DNA of 64,000 bases, from the NCBI RefSeq assembly GCF_025836975.1, contig NZ_CP107548.1, forward strand, positions 3,534,001 through 3,598,000. Direction: 5' to 3'. The notes below the pieces were generated by a model, which did not search any database, was not told the origin of the DNA, and saw only the letters and a program-made list of their open reading frames with translations. This stretch comes from Pollutimonas sp. M17 (GTDB taxonomy: Bacteria > Pseudomonadota > Gammaproteobacteria > Burkholderiales > Burkholderiaceae_B). Numbering within the stretch: the first letter of the stretch is position 1; every line of letters starts with the position of its first letter. Made by a program: the position numbers and the translations under genes. Positions 25,643 through 34,843 of this stretch are shown here, one piece after another.

Positions 25643-27100
25643 GTGGCCCAGATTTCCTATGAATTGCAGACCCGCCAGCAAACCACGCTTACGCCCCGGC
25701 TGCAGCAGTCCGTAAAACTTCTTCAGATGTCCACCCTTGATTTCAGCCGCGAAGTGGCCGAAGCGATTGCCAACAATCCGTTCCTGGAAGAACAGGACGA
25801 TCAGCCGCCGGCCGACGCGATGCCCGCCCGCCCCGAGGCCGAGCCGGAAGCGCCGCCTTCGCCGCAGGCCTCCGTGGACGGAGGCGGTGAACCGGACATC
25901 ATGCCGGCCACCCAGCACATCGAGGCCGAAGCGCCCTCCGGATATTCCGGCGACTACCCCGCCAGCCGGAACGCCGACCAGCCCGCCACGGATGTGGGCC
26001 AGTGGGCGCGCAGCGAGACCTCCTTGAAAGAGAGCCTGCTGGCCGACGCCTCCGCCTATAAGCTGAGCGAACGCGATTACGAGCTGGTGCAATACATCAT
26101 CGAAGCCCTCGATGACGACGGCTACCTTCGGATTCCTTTTTCGGATCTGGCCGATGCCACGCAGTTTTCTTCCGTTCCGCAGGAGCAGGAATGGGAAGTC
26201 GCGCTGCGTCTGGTGCAGCAACTCGGACCCCCCGGCCTGGGCGCGCGCGACCTGGCCGAATGCCTGAGGCTGCAATTGGATGCGCGGCCGCCGTCCACCG
26301 CCGGCCGCGCGCTGGCCTTGCGTATCGTGAATGAACAGCTCGACAGGCTGGGCCGCTGCGACTACCCGGGCCTGTCGCGGGCCCTGGACTGCACGTCCGA
26401 AGACTTGCAGCAGGCATGCGCCCTGATACGTTCGCTGGATCCGCGGCCGGGAGGGCGGTATAGCGCCGTCGACCCGTCCTGCTACATTGTGCCGGACGTT
26501 ATCGTGCGCAAGGTGGGCAAGTCGTGGGTCGCCGTCGCCAACGACAGCGCCATCCCCCAGGCCCGCCTGAACACGGTCTATGCGCAGGTGTTCAAGGAAA
26601 CCCGCTATAACGGCCGCTCGCTGATGGCACAGGCACTGCAGGAAGCGCGCTGGCTGATGCGCAGTCTGGAGCAGCGGAGCACGACCATACAACGCGTCGC
26701 GCAAGCCATCGTGGCGCGTCAGCAGACCTTTTTCGACTATGGCGAGATCGCGTTGCGGCCGCTCATGCTCAGCGAGATCGCCGACGAACTCGGCTTGCAT
26801 GAATCCACCGTCTCCCGCGCAACCAGCAACAAATACCTGGCCTCGCCGCGCGGCATCTATGAGTTCAAGCATTTTTTCTCGCGCGAGCTGGCAACCCGCT
26901 CGGGGGGCACCTGCTCCGCCGTGGCGGTACGGGCTCTGATCCAGGAAATGATCGCCGAGGAGAACCCGCAGGCGCCGCTGTCCGACGTCATGCTCGCCAG
27001 CAAGCTGGCGCGGGAAGGCGTGGTCGTGGCCCGGCGGACCGTTTCCAAATACCGGGCCCAGATCAAATATCCGCCCGCCGAATTGCGGCGCGCGCTCTAG
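25643..27100 (+). CDS. rpoN: RNA polymerase sigma-54 factor (RpoN), probably a second, locus-specific copy
   Basis: A 485-residue sigma-54. Region I is present and glutamine/leucine-rich (LTPRLQQSVKLLQMSTLDF, NNPFLEEQDDQ); an acidic, proline-rich region II follows; region III has the core-binding and HTH segments (LSEIADELGLHESTVSRATS). The RpoN box is ARRTVSKYRA near residue 463, with Ser where ARRTVAKYRE is usual. Start is a GTG with GGGAGA upstream. Genuine rpoN normally sits with lptB, hpf and ptsN; here it is between the glycan operon and an amino-acid ABC transporter, suggesting an RpoN2-type paralogue. It has its own sigma-54 promoter, predicting positive autoregulation. Confidence 0.93.
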   Translation: MAQISYELQTRQQTTLTPRLQQSVKLLQMSTLDFSREVAEAIANNPFLEEQDDQPPADAMPARPEAEPEAPPSPQASVDGGGEPDIMPATQHIEAEAPSGYSGDYPASRNADQPATDVGQWARSETSLKESLLADASAYKLSERDYELVQYIIEALDDDGYLRIPFSDLADATQFSSVPQEQEWEVALRLVQQLGPPGLGARDLAECLRLQLDARPPSTAGRALALRIVNEQLDRLGRCDYPGLSRALDCTSEDLQQACALIRSLDPRPGGRYSAVDPSCYIVPDVIVRKVGKSWVAVANDSAIPQARLNTVYAQVFKETRYNGRSLMAQALQEARWLMRSLEQRSTTIQRVAQAIVARQQTFFDYGEIALRPLMLSEIADELGLHESTVSRATSNKYLASPRGIYEFKHFFSRELATRSGGTCSAVAVRALIQEMIAEENPQAPLSDVMLASKLAREGVVVARRTVSKYRAQIKYPPAELRRAL

Positions 27101-27269
27101 CCTTGTCCCGCCTGATGCGCCGGGGCACCCCGGGCGGGCGCCGGCGGCGGGGACGCGCAGAGGCGCCATGAAACCGTCACGCGACAGGGTAAAATGAACG
27201 CTTTTGCGCCGACGCAAGAGCCATGCCGATCCCGCCCGTCCCAATGCCCGCCGCGATGCGTTTTACTCC

Positions 27270-28043
27270 ATGACCGCAAGCGATTACGCCGTCAGGGTGG
27301 AAGACATCCATAAATCCTTTGGCTCGAACGAGGTTCTGCGCGGAATCTCGTTCTCGGCTCGCCAGGGCCATGTGCTTTCCATTATCGGGGCGTCGGGCTC
27401 CGGGAAAAGCACCCTTTTGCGCTGCATCAACCATCTGGTGGTGCCCGACCAGGGCCTGGTCCATATCGGCAACGAGACCTTGCGCAGCCACAAGCGCAAG
27501 GACGGCGTGGCGGTCAGCAGCGACCCCCGCCAACTGGAACGCGTGCGCGCACGCCTGGGCATGGTTTTCCAGAATTTCAATCTGTGGTCGCATCGCAACG
27601 TGCTGCAAAACATCATCGAGGGGCCGGTGCATGTGCAAGGCGTCTCCAGACATGAGGCCAGCGACCATGCATTGCAGCTGCTGGCCAAAGTCGGCCTGGC
27701 TGAAAAGAAAGACGCCTACCCCGCGGAGCTTTCGGGCGGGCAACAACAGCGCGTCGCCATTGCACGCGCGCTGGCCATGAATCCCGACGTCTTGCTGTTC
27801 GATGAGCCCACTTCGGCGCTGGATCCCGAAATGGTGGGCGAGGTCTTGCGCGTCATCCGGCAATTGGCCGACGAAGGCCGCAGCATGCTGCTGGTCACGC
27901 ACGAAATGAAGTTCGCCCGCGAGGTCTCCGACCGGACCCTGTTCATGCATAACGGCCGGATAGAAGAAGAAGGCGCACCCGAAACCCTGTTCGGCCATCC
28001 CGAATCCGAGCGCCTGCGCCAGTTCCTGCGTCCCGCTCATTAA
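27270..28043 (+). CDS. Amino-acid ABC transporter ATP-binding protein (HisP/AotP type)
   Basis: A 257-residue ATPase energising uptake of a polar amino acid. Walker A is GASGSGKST, signature [15 protein letters not shown], Walker [14 protein letters not shown] and the H-loop [11 protein letters not shown]. The insertion after Walker A ([20 protein letters not shown]) is characteristic of the histidine/arginine/opine subfamily. Start 27270 gives the family length; the frame continues to a TTG at 27204 without a clear ribosome site. First gene of a transporter set whose binding protein and two permeases follow on the same strand. Confidence 0.92.
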   Translation: MTASDYAVRVEDIHKSFGSNEVLRGISFSARQGHVLSIIGASGSGKSTLLRCINHLVVPDQGLVHIGNETLRSHKRKDGVAVSSDPRQLERVRARLGMVFQNFNLWSHRNVLQNIIEGPVHVQGVSRHEASDHALQLLAKVGLAEKKDAYPAELSGGQQQRVAIARALAMNPDVLLFDEPTSALDPEMVGEVLRVIRQLADEGRSMLLVTHEMKFAREVSDRTLFMHNGRIEEEGAPETLFGHPESERLRQFLRPAH

Positions 28044-28209
28044 GCCCCGGCGGAGTGCCGGCAACCCCGCCGCGCCCAGGCGGGCCCCCCCGACACTTTG
28101 GTAAGATCTTGGTTCCGGGACGACACCGTCCATTGCGATCGCCCCTGCCATGGCAGACGAACCACAACAATTGCCGGCCGCTCGAGCGGCCTCATCTAGG
28201 AAGACTCAA

Positions 28210-29025
28210 GTGATCACACCCATTATCAAGAAAGCCGCGCTGTGCGCCGGCCTGGCGTTGCTGGGGCTGAACATCGCCTCGGCCGACACCCTCAAGATCG
28301 GCACCGAAGGCGGCTATCCGCCCTGGAGCATGGTCGATGCCGCCGGCAAAGTCAGCGGATTCGACGCCGACGTGGGCAATGCGCTTTGCAAGGAGCTGAA
28401 TGCGGACTGCCGCTTTGTCGTGCAAGCCTTCGACAGCCTGATTCCATCCCTGGACGCCAACCGCTTCGACCTGATCATCTCGGGCATGTCGGTCACGCCC
28501 GAGCGCAGCAAGCGCATTTCGTTCAGCATTCCCTATGCGGTCGAAGACGCGATTTTCGTGTTGCCCAAGGACAGCGCCCTGGTTTCGGCAGCCAGCGCCG
28601 ATGCCATATTCCAGGGCCTGGCCGGCAAGACGGTCGGCGTGCAGGGCGGCACGACCCATGGCGACTACCTGCGCAAATCGGCACCCGGCCTGAAGGTCAA
28701 GAATTACGACACCCTGGATCAGATGCAGATCGATCTGGATGCCGGACGCCTGGACGCGACCTTCGCCGACCTGACCTCGCAATCCAAGTTTCTGAAAAAA
28801 GTCGGCGACAAGCACTTCGCCCTGTCCAAGCTGGTCATCAAAGGCTCGTCCGCCCCGGAAGTACTGGGCTATGGCATCGGCGTGGGCATCAACAAAGAAA
28901 AAACCGAGCTCAAGCAGAAAGTCGACGCCGCGTTGTGCAAGCTGATCGACGACGGCACCATCAAGGCCTCCAGCGAAAAATGGTTCGATATCGACATTTC
29001 GAACTACGAGGTCTGCAAGAAGTAA
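28210..29025 (+). CDS. Periplasmic amino-acid-binding protein of the ABC transporter
   Basis: A 271-residue family 3 solute-binding protein. GTG start at 28210 preceded by AGGAAG; a signal peptide (KKAALCAGLALLGLNIASA) is followed by mature DTLKIGTEGGYPPWSM. FDLIISGMSVTPERSKRISFS and the closing VCKK are typical of lysine/arginine/ornithine or opine binding proteins, with a C-terminal disulphide pair likely. The frame upstream to 28150 would bury the signal peptide and is rejected. Specificity is not decidable from sequence; the neighbouring asparaginase suggests Asn/Gln/Asp-type ligands but the family suggests basic ones. Confidence 0.92.
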   Translation: MITPIIKKAALCAGLALLGLNIASADTLKIGTEGGYPPWSMVDAAGKVSGFDADVGNALCKELNADCRFVVQAFDSLIPSLDANRFDLIISGMSVTPERSKRISFSIPYAVEDAIFVLPKDSALVSAASADAIFQGLAGKTVGVQGGTTHGDYLRKSAPGLKVKNYDTLDQMQIDLDAGRLDATFADLTSQSKFLKKVGDKHFALSKLVIKGSSAPEVLGYGIGVGINKEKTELKQKVDAALCKLIDDGTIKASSEKWFDIDISNYEVCKK

Positions 29026-29031
29026 ACGTCC

Positions 29032-29742
29032 ATGCTCGAGACGATACAGTCGGTGCTGCGCGAAGGATGGGGCTGGACCCTGCTGCGCGGCACCGCCATG
29101 ACCCTGCTCATATCGATACTCGGCATGGCCCTGGGTGTGGCCATAGGCATCGCGGGCGCCAGCGTCAAGACCGCCGGGGCCCGCTGGTCCAGCCTGCTGG
29201 TCAGCGGCTACACCACCGTGGTTCGCAGCATCCCCGAACTGCTCATCATCTACCTGCTGTTCTTCGGCTCGGTCCAGGCGGCCGCCGACCTGGCCGACGC
29301 GCTGGACTGGCAAGAGGCCATGACGAACTGGTTTCCCGCCCTGGTCGGCATACTGGCCATCGGGCTCATTGCCGGTTCCTATAGCGTAGAGGTGTTTCGG
29401 GGCGCTTTGAAGGCCATCCCTCCCGGGCAGATCGAAGCGGCCAAGGCCATCGGCATGGCGCCGTGGCAGCGCCTGCTGCGCATCGTCATCCCGCAGATGT
29501 TCTGGTACGCCCTGCCGGGCGCCAACAACGTCTGGCAAACGGCGCTCAAGGACACGGCGCTCATCTCGCTGGTGGGCCTGGTGGAGATCATGCGCGCCGC
29601 CGTGCTGGGCGCCGCCGCGACGCGCGAGCCGCTGGCGCTCTACCTGATGGCCGGCGCCCTGTACTTTGTCGTCGGCGTGGGCAGCCAGGGCGTGTTCGTA
29701 CTGGCCGAACGCCATTTCGGCCGCGGCATGAAAGGGCATTGA
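29032..29742 (+). CDS. Amino-acid ABC transporter permease 1
   Basis: A 236-residue inner-membrane permease of the HisQ/HisM family with about five hydrophobic helices (LLRGTAMTLLISILGMALGV onwards). The coupling-helix EAA loop is visible as GALKAIPPGQIEAAKAIGM, preceded by SYSVEVFRG. It begins 6 bases after the binding-protein stop and ends 3 bases before the second permease, so the three are translationally linked. Forms the membrane channel as a heterodimer with the next gene product. Confidence 0.92.
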   Translation: MLETIQSVLREGWGWTLLRGTAMTLLISILGMALGVAIGIAGASVKTAGARWSSLLVSGYTTVVRSIPELLIIYLLFFGSVQAAADLADALDWQEAMTNWFPALVGILAIGLIAGSYSVEVFRGALKAIPPGQIEAAKAIGMAPWQRLLRIVIPQMFWYALPGANNVWQTALKDTALISLVGLVEIMRAAVLGAAATREPLALYLMAGALYFVVGVGSQGVFVLAERHFGRGMKGH

Positions 29743-29745
29743 TCC

Positions 29746-30423
29746 ATGATAGACGCCGCCCTCTTCCAGCACACCGTCGTCAATCTGTTCCAGGGCTTCG
29801 GCCTTAGCGTCTATATCGGCCTGACGTCCATCTTCCTGGCCTCGCTCATCGGCCTGGGCCTGGCGCTGATGCGCATATCGCCCAATGCGCTGGCATCGCG
29901 CTTTTCATTTGTCTACAGCACCTGCTTTCGCGGCACGCCGCTGCTGGTTCAGCTGTTCATCCTCTACTATGGCATAGGCACCCTGTCCTTCGTGCGCGAG
30001 AGTCCGGCCCTGTGGTGGCTGTTCAGCGATGGCGGACGCTGCGCGGTGCTGGCCATCGCCCTGAACAGCGGCGCCTATGTCAGCGAAGTGCTGCGGGGCG
30101 GGTTCCAGTCCGTGCCCAGGGGGCAGATCGAAGCGGCCAAGGCCTGCGGCATGTCCGCCACGCTGCGCTTTCGCCGCGTGGTCTTTCCGCTGGCCATCCG
30201 CCAGGCCCTGCCGGCCTACAGCAACGAGATCGTGCTGGTCATCAAGGGCACCAGCCTGGCTTCCACCATCGCCGTCATGGAACTGACCGGGCACGCCAAG
30301 CGCCTGATGAACCAGAACTACGCCATCATCGAAACCTTCATCCTGGCGGGCATGCTGTACCTGATGATCAATTTTTTCCTGCTGGCCTGCGTGCACCTGC
30401 TCGAACGCCGGCTTAAACATTGA
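29746..30423 (+). CDS. Amino-acid ABC transporter permease 2
   Basis: A 225-residue HisM-type permease. It has about five hydrophobic segments, a conserved FRGTPLLVQLFILYYGIG region and the EAA loop GGFQSVPRGQIEAAKACGM contacting the ATPase. TSLASTIAVMELTGHAKRL is a further family block. Starts 3 bases after permease 1. Partner of permease 1 in the importer; the asparaginase gene follows after 34 bases. Confidence 0.92.
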   Translation: MIDAALFQHTVVNLFQGFGLSVYIGLTSIFLASLIGLGLALMRISPNALASRFSFVYSTCFRGTPLLVQLFILYYGIGTLSFVRESPALWWLFSDGGRCAVLAIALNSGAYVSEVLRGGFQSVPRGQIEAAKACGMSATLRFRRVVFPLAIRQALPAYSNEIVLVIKGTSLASTIAVMELTGHAKRLMNQNYAIIETFILAGMLYLMINFFLLACVHLLERRLKH

Positions 30424-30457
30424 CTTCCGCCCCAGGGCGGCGGCCACGGAGCTTTCC

Positions 30458-31453
30458 ATGAAGCGCGCACCACTGCCTTGCATCGTCTTGCTGGGAACCG
30501 GCGGCACCATCGCCTCGACGGCGGGAGCCGCCACGGCCCTGACCGATTACACGGTGACCGAAGGCATCGAAACCCTTTTGACTGCCGTGCCCGAGATCAC
30601 GACGCTGGCCGACATCCGGTGTGAGCAGGTCTTCAATGTGGACAGCCGCGGCATCACGAACAGAATGCTGCTGAAACTGGCGGCGCGTGTCGGCACGCTG
30701 CTGGCCGACCCGGCCGTCGACGGCATCGTGATCACCCATGGCACGGACACCCTGGAAGAGACCGCCTACTTCCTGAACCTGACGACAAAAAGCAGCAAGC
30801 CCGTCGTGCTGACGGGCGCCATGAGGCCCGGCTCGGCACTGAGCGCCGACGGCCCGCTCAACCTGTACAACGCCATTCTCCTGGCCTCCAGGGCCGAAGC
30901 CCAGGGTCGGGGCGTGATGGTCGCGTTGAACGATCGCGTCCATGCGGCGCGTTTCGTTACCAAGACCGACACCACGCAGGTCGAGACCTTTCAATCGCCG
31001 GGCCGAGGCAGCCTTGGGCAGATCGTCAATGGCCGCCTGCATCTGAATCAACACATCGAAAAACGGCACACCCTGGGCACGGAATTCAATCTGGCCGGCA
31101 TACGCAAGCTGCCCTCGGTGGACATCATTTACGATCACCAGGACGCCGGCCCGCATCTGTACGATGCCTCGATTGCCGCGGGAGTCCAGGGCATCGTGGT
31201 GGCGGCCTGCGGCAATGGCAGCTTGTCGCCGCAGGCCCAGAAAGGCCTGAAACGGGCCGTCAAGCAGGGCATCGCCTGCGTGCGCAGCAGCCGCAGCGGG
31301 TCCGGCATCGTCACGCCCAGCCAGGACGACGGCCGACGGGGCCTGGTGTCGGGCGACTCGCTGAATCCGCAGAAGGCGCGGATACTCCTGATGCTGGCCT
31401 TGACGCTAAGCCATGACCGGAGCGTGATTCAATCCTGCTTCGATCGCTGCTAG
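30458..31453 (+). CDS. L-asparaginase (type II-like fold, no signal peptide)
   Basis: A 331-residue asparaginase/glutaminase hydrolysing Asn (and perhaps Gln) to the acid plus ammonia. Both catalytic Thr motifs are clear: LLGTGGTIAST (near residue 12-20) and GIVITHGTDTLEETAYFL; the substrate block is RPGSALSADGPLNLYNA. No signal peptide is evident, so it is probably cytoplasmic. It lies 34 bases behind the amino-acid transporter and probably shares its transcript, coupling uptake with deamidation. Its stop overlaps the convergent pseudouridine synthase stop by four bases (CTAG). Confidence 0.92.
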   Translation: MKRAPLPCIVLLGTGGTIASTAGAATALTDYTVTEGIETLLTAVPEITTLADIRCEQVFNVDSRGITNRMLLKLAARVGTLLADPAVDGIVITHGTDTLEETAYFLNLTTKSSKPVVLTGAMRPGSALSADGPLNLYNAILLASRAEAQGRGVMVALNDRVHAARFVTKTDTTQVETFQSPGRGSLGQIVNGRLHLNQHIEKRHTLGTEFNLAGIRKLPSVDIIYDHQDAGPHLYDASIAAGVQGIVVAACGNGSLSPQAQKGLKRAVKQGIACVRSSRSGSGIVTPSQDDGRRGLVSGDSLNPQKARILLMLALTLSHDRSVIQSCFDRC

Positions 31454-32400
31454 CATCCCGTAGCCGGGCATCGGAGCCCGTCATGGCGGGAAGGCAAGCC
31501 ATTCGCGCCGGGCGACGCCTGGCTCCGGCCTCCGAGCCGGCGCAGGCTTTCGAAACGGCGCTTGCGGCCGCAGACGGGATCGGTGAATTCAATGGACCGG
31601 GCAAGCAGTTGCAGGGGCCGGCTGAAATCGTCGGACTCCGCATACGCCTTCAGCTCCGGATAGAAGTTGTCGTTGCATATCGGCATGCCCAGGCCGCTCA
31701 TATGGACACGCAATTGATGCTTGCGCCCGGTATGCGGCCGTAAGCGGAACAGGCCCAGGCCGCCGCTTTCCTCCACCAGCTCGATATGTGTTTCGCTGTT
31801 GGGCTCGCCATCCACCTCCTGCATGGTGAAATGGCCCGGCCTGGGCTGGATCAGGCTGCGGCGCAGCAGGGGCAGGACCACGTCGCCACTCGGCGGCGCC
31901 AGGGCCTCGTACTCCTTGCGCACTTCACGGCTCTGGAACAAGGCCTGATAGGCGCCCCGGCTTTCCGGATCGGCGCAGAACAGCAGGACGCCGGCCGTAT
32001 CCCTATCCAGCCGATGTATCGGACTGAGCAAGGGCATGTCCAGCGCAAGGCGCAGCCGCGTCAGGGCGGTTTCGCGCAGATAGCGGCCGCCCGGCGTGCT
32101 GGCCAGGAAATGCGGCTTGTCCACCGCCACCAGATATCTATCGCGGTACAGCACGGGCAGGTCGAAAGGCACGTCGGCCTCTTGCGGAACTTCGCGGTAA
32201 TACCAAAGCCAGCGCAACCCGGTGTAGGGGCTGTCGGGAGACTGGGGCACGCCCGCTTCATCGACGATTTCGCCGCGTTCCAGCCGGCCTTGCAGGACGA
32301 TGGGCGGCACATGCCTGAAACGTTCGACCAGGAAATCCAGCAGCGTCGTCCAGGGCCCCTTGGGCAGGTAGACCCGGCTGGGCGCGACACCGCCACGCAT
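31450..32400 (-). CDS. RluA-family pseudouridine synthase
   Basis: A 316-residue RNA-modifying enzyme isomerising uridine to pseudouridine in rRNA or tRNA. The catalytic motif is SPIHRLDRDTAGVLLF (Asp), followed by ALFQSREVRKEYEAL and the C-terminal RLRPHTGRKHQLRVHMS block. An N-terminal S4-like stretch (LLDFLVERFRHVPPIVLQGR) precedes it. Start is uncertain: ATG 32400 begins just before conserved sequence, while TTG 32448 lies 4 bases from the tdh stop and would add 16 residues. Target site not inferable. Downstream of tdh on the same strand. Confidence 0.88.
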   Translation of the reverse strand: MRGGVAPSRVYLPKGPWTTLLDFLVERFRHVPPIVLQGRLERGEIVDEAGVPQSPDSPYTGLRWLWYYREVPQEADVPFDLPVLYRDRYLVAVDKPHFLASTPGGRYLRETALTRLRLALDMPLLSPIHRLDRDTAGVLLFCADPESRGAYQALFQSREVRKEYEALAPPSGDVVLPLLRRSLIQPRPGHFTMQEVDGEPNSETHIELVEESGGLGLFRLRPHTGRKHQLRVHMSGLGMPICNDNFYPELKAYAESDDFSRPLQLLARSIEFTDPVCGRKRRFESLRRLGGRSQASPGANGLPSRHDGLRCPATGC

Positions 32401-32452
32401 GGGCAGCGGCGCGTTGCGCGCGAAATCGATACGCCGGCCCTTCTTCAAGGCG

Positions 32453-33481
32453 CTATGCCGCCCAGTCCAGGATGACCTTGCCGCTCTGCCCGGACAGCAT
32501 GGCATCGAAGCCCCGGCGATAGTCGTCGGCGGAATAGCGGTGGGTGATGATGGGCGACAGGTCCAGCCCGCTTTGCAGCATGGCGACCATCTTGTACCAG
32601 GTCTCGAACATTTCGCGCCCGTAGATGCCCTTGATCTCCAGGCCCTTGAAGATGATCTTGTTCCAGTCGATGCCGAAGCCGCTGGGCAATATGCCCAGCA
32701 TGGCGATCTTGCCGCCATGGTTCATTTCTTCCAGCATGGATTCGAACGCGCTGGGAACGCCCGACATCTCCAGTCCCACGTCGAATCCCTCGGCCATGCC
32801 CAGTTCGGCCATGACCTCATGCAGGGACTCCCGGCTGACGTTCACCGTCCGGCTTGCGCCCATGCGGGCGGCCAGTTCCAGGCGGTAGTCGTTCACATCG
32901 GTGATGACGACATTGCGCGCCCCCACATGCCGGGCGATGGCCGCGGCCATGGCGCCTATCGGGCCCGCGCCGGTGATCAGCACGTCTTCGCCCACCAGGT
33001 TGAAGGCCAGCGCGGTATGGGTGGCATTGCCGAAGGGATCGAAGATCGCCGCCAGCTCGTCCGGAACGTCGTCGGGTATCTTGAATGCGTTGAAGGCGGG
33101 CAAAGCCAGGTATTCGGCGAAAGCGCCCGGCCGATCGACTCCCACGCCCGAGGTATTGCGGCACAGGTGGCGCCGGCCCGCCCGGCAGTTGCGGCAATAG
33201 CCGCAGGTGATGTGTCCTTCGCCCGAAACCCGGTCGCCGATCTTGAAGCCGCTGACTTCCTGGCCGATTTCCACGATCTCGCCCACGTATTCATGGCCGA
33301 CGTGCATGGGGACCGGTATCGTCTTGCTTGCCCAGTCATCCCATTTCCAGATATGGATGTCCGTGCCGCAGATGGCGGTCTTCCTGATTTTTATCAGGAT
33401 GTCGTTATGGCCGACGGCCGGGCGCGGCACGTCCGTCAAGGTCAGGCCGGGCGCGGCGTCGAGTTTCGCGAGGGCTCGCAT
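32453..33481 (-). CDS. tdh: L-threonine 3-dehydrogenase
   Basis: A 342-residue zinc-dependent medium-chain dehydrogenase oxidising L-threonine to 2-amino-3-ketobutyrate with NAD+. Catalytic zinc ligands lie in [14 protein letters not shown] and VGHEYVGE, the structural-zinc Cys cluster is [14 protein letters not shown], and the cofactor site is [15 protein letters not shown]. The WDxW Tdh signature distinguishes it from sorbitol dehydrogenases. It follows kbl with a 39-base gap, the standard threonine-to-glycine pair. Confidence 0.95.
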   Translation of the reverse strand: MRALAKLDAAPGLTLTDVPRPAVGHNDILIKIRKTAICGTDIHIWKWDDWASKTIPVPMHVGHEYVGEIVEIGQEVSGFKIGDRVSGEGHITCGYCRNCRAGRRHLCRNTSGVGVDRPGAFAEYLALPAFNAFKIPDDVPDELAAIFDPFGNATHTALAFNLVGEDVLITGAGPIGAMAAAIARHVGARNVVITDVNDYRLELAARMGASRTVNVSRESLHEVMAELGMAEGFDVGLEMSGVPSAFESMLEEMNHGGKIAMLGILPSGFGIDWNKIIFKGLEIKGIYGREMFETWYKMVAMLQSGLDLSPIITHRYSADDYRRGFDAMLSGQSGKVILDWAA

Positions 33482-33520
33482 GATGATGCTCCGGTAAGGC
33501 GTGGTGTATGTACGAATGCG

Positions 33521-34720
33521 TCAGATGACGCCCAGCTTGCGGCCGGCGCGCTCGAAAGCGGCAACGGCCCGCGAGATCTGCTCGGGCGTATGGGCCGCGC
33601 TCATCTGGGTGCGGATGCGCGCGCGGCCCATGGGCACGACCGGATACGAAAAGCCGATTACGTAGACACCTTCGCGCAACAGTTCATCGGCCATCTTCCC
33701 GGCCAACTGCGCATCGCCGAACATCACGGGAATGATGGGATGCCCGCCCGGCACCAGGTCGAAACCCAGGCTCTGCATCGCCTGCCGGAACAGCTGACCA
33801 TTTTCGTGCACGCGCCTGCGCAAGGCCAGGCCTTCGTCGCTTTCCAGCAGTTCCAGCACCCGCAAGGACGCCGACACGATGGCCGGCGCCAGGGTATTGG
33901 AGAAAAGATAGGGCCGCGAGCGCTGCCGCAACAGTTCGACGACGGATTCGTGCGCGGCCACATAACCGCCCGAGGCCCCGCCCATGGCCTTGCCCAGCGT
34001 GCCGGTGATGATGTGGACGCGTCCTTCGACGCCGCAATACTCCGGCGTGCCCCGGCCGTTCTCGCCGATGAAGCCGACGGCGTGGGAGTCGTCCACCATG
34101 ACCATGGCATTGAACTCGTCGGCCAGGTCGCAGATGGATTTCAGATCGGCAATGATGCCGTCCATGGAAAACACGCCATCGGTGGCGATCAGCTTGTAGC
34201 GTGCGCCGGCCGCATCCGCGGCCTGCAACTGAGCCCGCAGGTCGGCCATGTCGTTGTTGGCATAGCGATAGCGCCGGGCCTTGCACAGCCGTATCCCATC
34301 GATGATGCTGGCATGGTTCAGCGCATCGCTGATCACCGCGTCGTTTTCGTCGAGCAGCACTTCGAACAGGCCGCCGTTGGCATCGAAGCAGCTGGAATAC
34401 AAGATGGCATCGCCCATTTTCAGGAAGCGCGCCAGCGCCTGCTCCAATTGCTTGTGGCCGGCTTGCGTTCCGCATATGAACCGCACGGACGCCAGCCCGA
34501 AACCCGCCGTTTCAAGGCCCTGCCTGGCCGCTTCGACAAGGCGCCTGTCGTTGGCCAGGCCCAGGTAATTGTTGGCGCAGAAATTCAACACATAATCGCC
34601 GCCGGCCAGGTGTATCTGTGCAGCTTGCGGGCCGTCCAGGACGCGCTCGGCCTTGTAGAACCCATCGGCGCGCAATTGCCGTATCTGGCCTTGAACATGA
34701 TCTAGAAAGGAGTTCCGCAT
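33521..34720 (-). CDS. kbl: 2-amino-3-ketobutyrate CoA ligase
   Basis: A 399-residue PLP-dependent alpha-oxoamine synthase that cleaves 2-amino-3-ketobutyrate with CoA to glycine and acetyl-CoA. Visible blocks: [71 protein letters not shown] and the PLP-lysine motif [18 protein letters not shown]. Length matches E. coli Kbl (398). First gene of the kbl-tdh unit; its promoter must lie in the 76 bases between it and the TRAP terminator. Confidence 0.96.
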   Translation of the reverse strand: MRNSFLDHVQGQIRQLRADGFYKAERVLDGPQAAQIHLAGGDYVLNFCANNYLGLANDRRLVEAARQGLETAGFGLASVRFICGTQAGHKQLEQALARFLKMGDAILYSSCFDANGGLFEVLLDENDAVISDALNHASIIDGIRLCKARRYRYANNDMADLRAQLQAADAAGARYKLIATDGVFSMDGIIADLKSICDLADEFNAMVMVDDSHAVGFIGENGRGTPEYCGVEGRVHIITGTLGKAMGGASGGYVAAHESVVELLRQRSRPYLFSNTLAPAIVSASLRVLELLESDEGLALRRRVHENGQLFRQAMQSLGFDLVPGGHPIIPVMFGDAQLAGKMADELLREGVYVIGFSYPVVPMGRARIRTQMSAAHTPEQISRAVAAFERAGRKLGVI

Positions 34721-34790
34721 AAAAACAATCCCGGGTCGAACCGAATGAAAGAACCTGCTTCAGCCGTCAATATACTGCAAGCCCGAAAGG

Positions 34791-34823
34791 AAAAAAAAGC
34801 CAGGCAACCCGCGTCGCCTGGCT
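34791..34823 (-). terminator. Rho-independent terminator of the TRAP operon
   Basis: AAGCCAGGC and GCCTGGCTT arms (34797-34805 and 34815-34823) enclose a 9-base loop, followed on the minus strand by eight T residues (A-run 34791-34798). It begins 21 bases after the permease stop. The plus-strand side has only four T residues, so it mainly stops minus-strand transcription before kbl. Confidence 0.88.
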
Positions 34824-34843
34824 TTTCAATGCCGCAAGGACGT

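Noticed and set aside
27120-27133. Terminator after rpoN (CCGGGG-CA-CCCCGG)
   Set aside because: The loop would be only two bases and no T-run follows; it is more likely ordinary GC-rich sequence.
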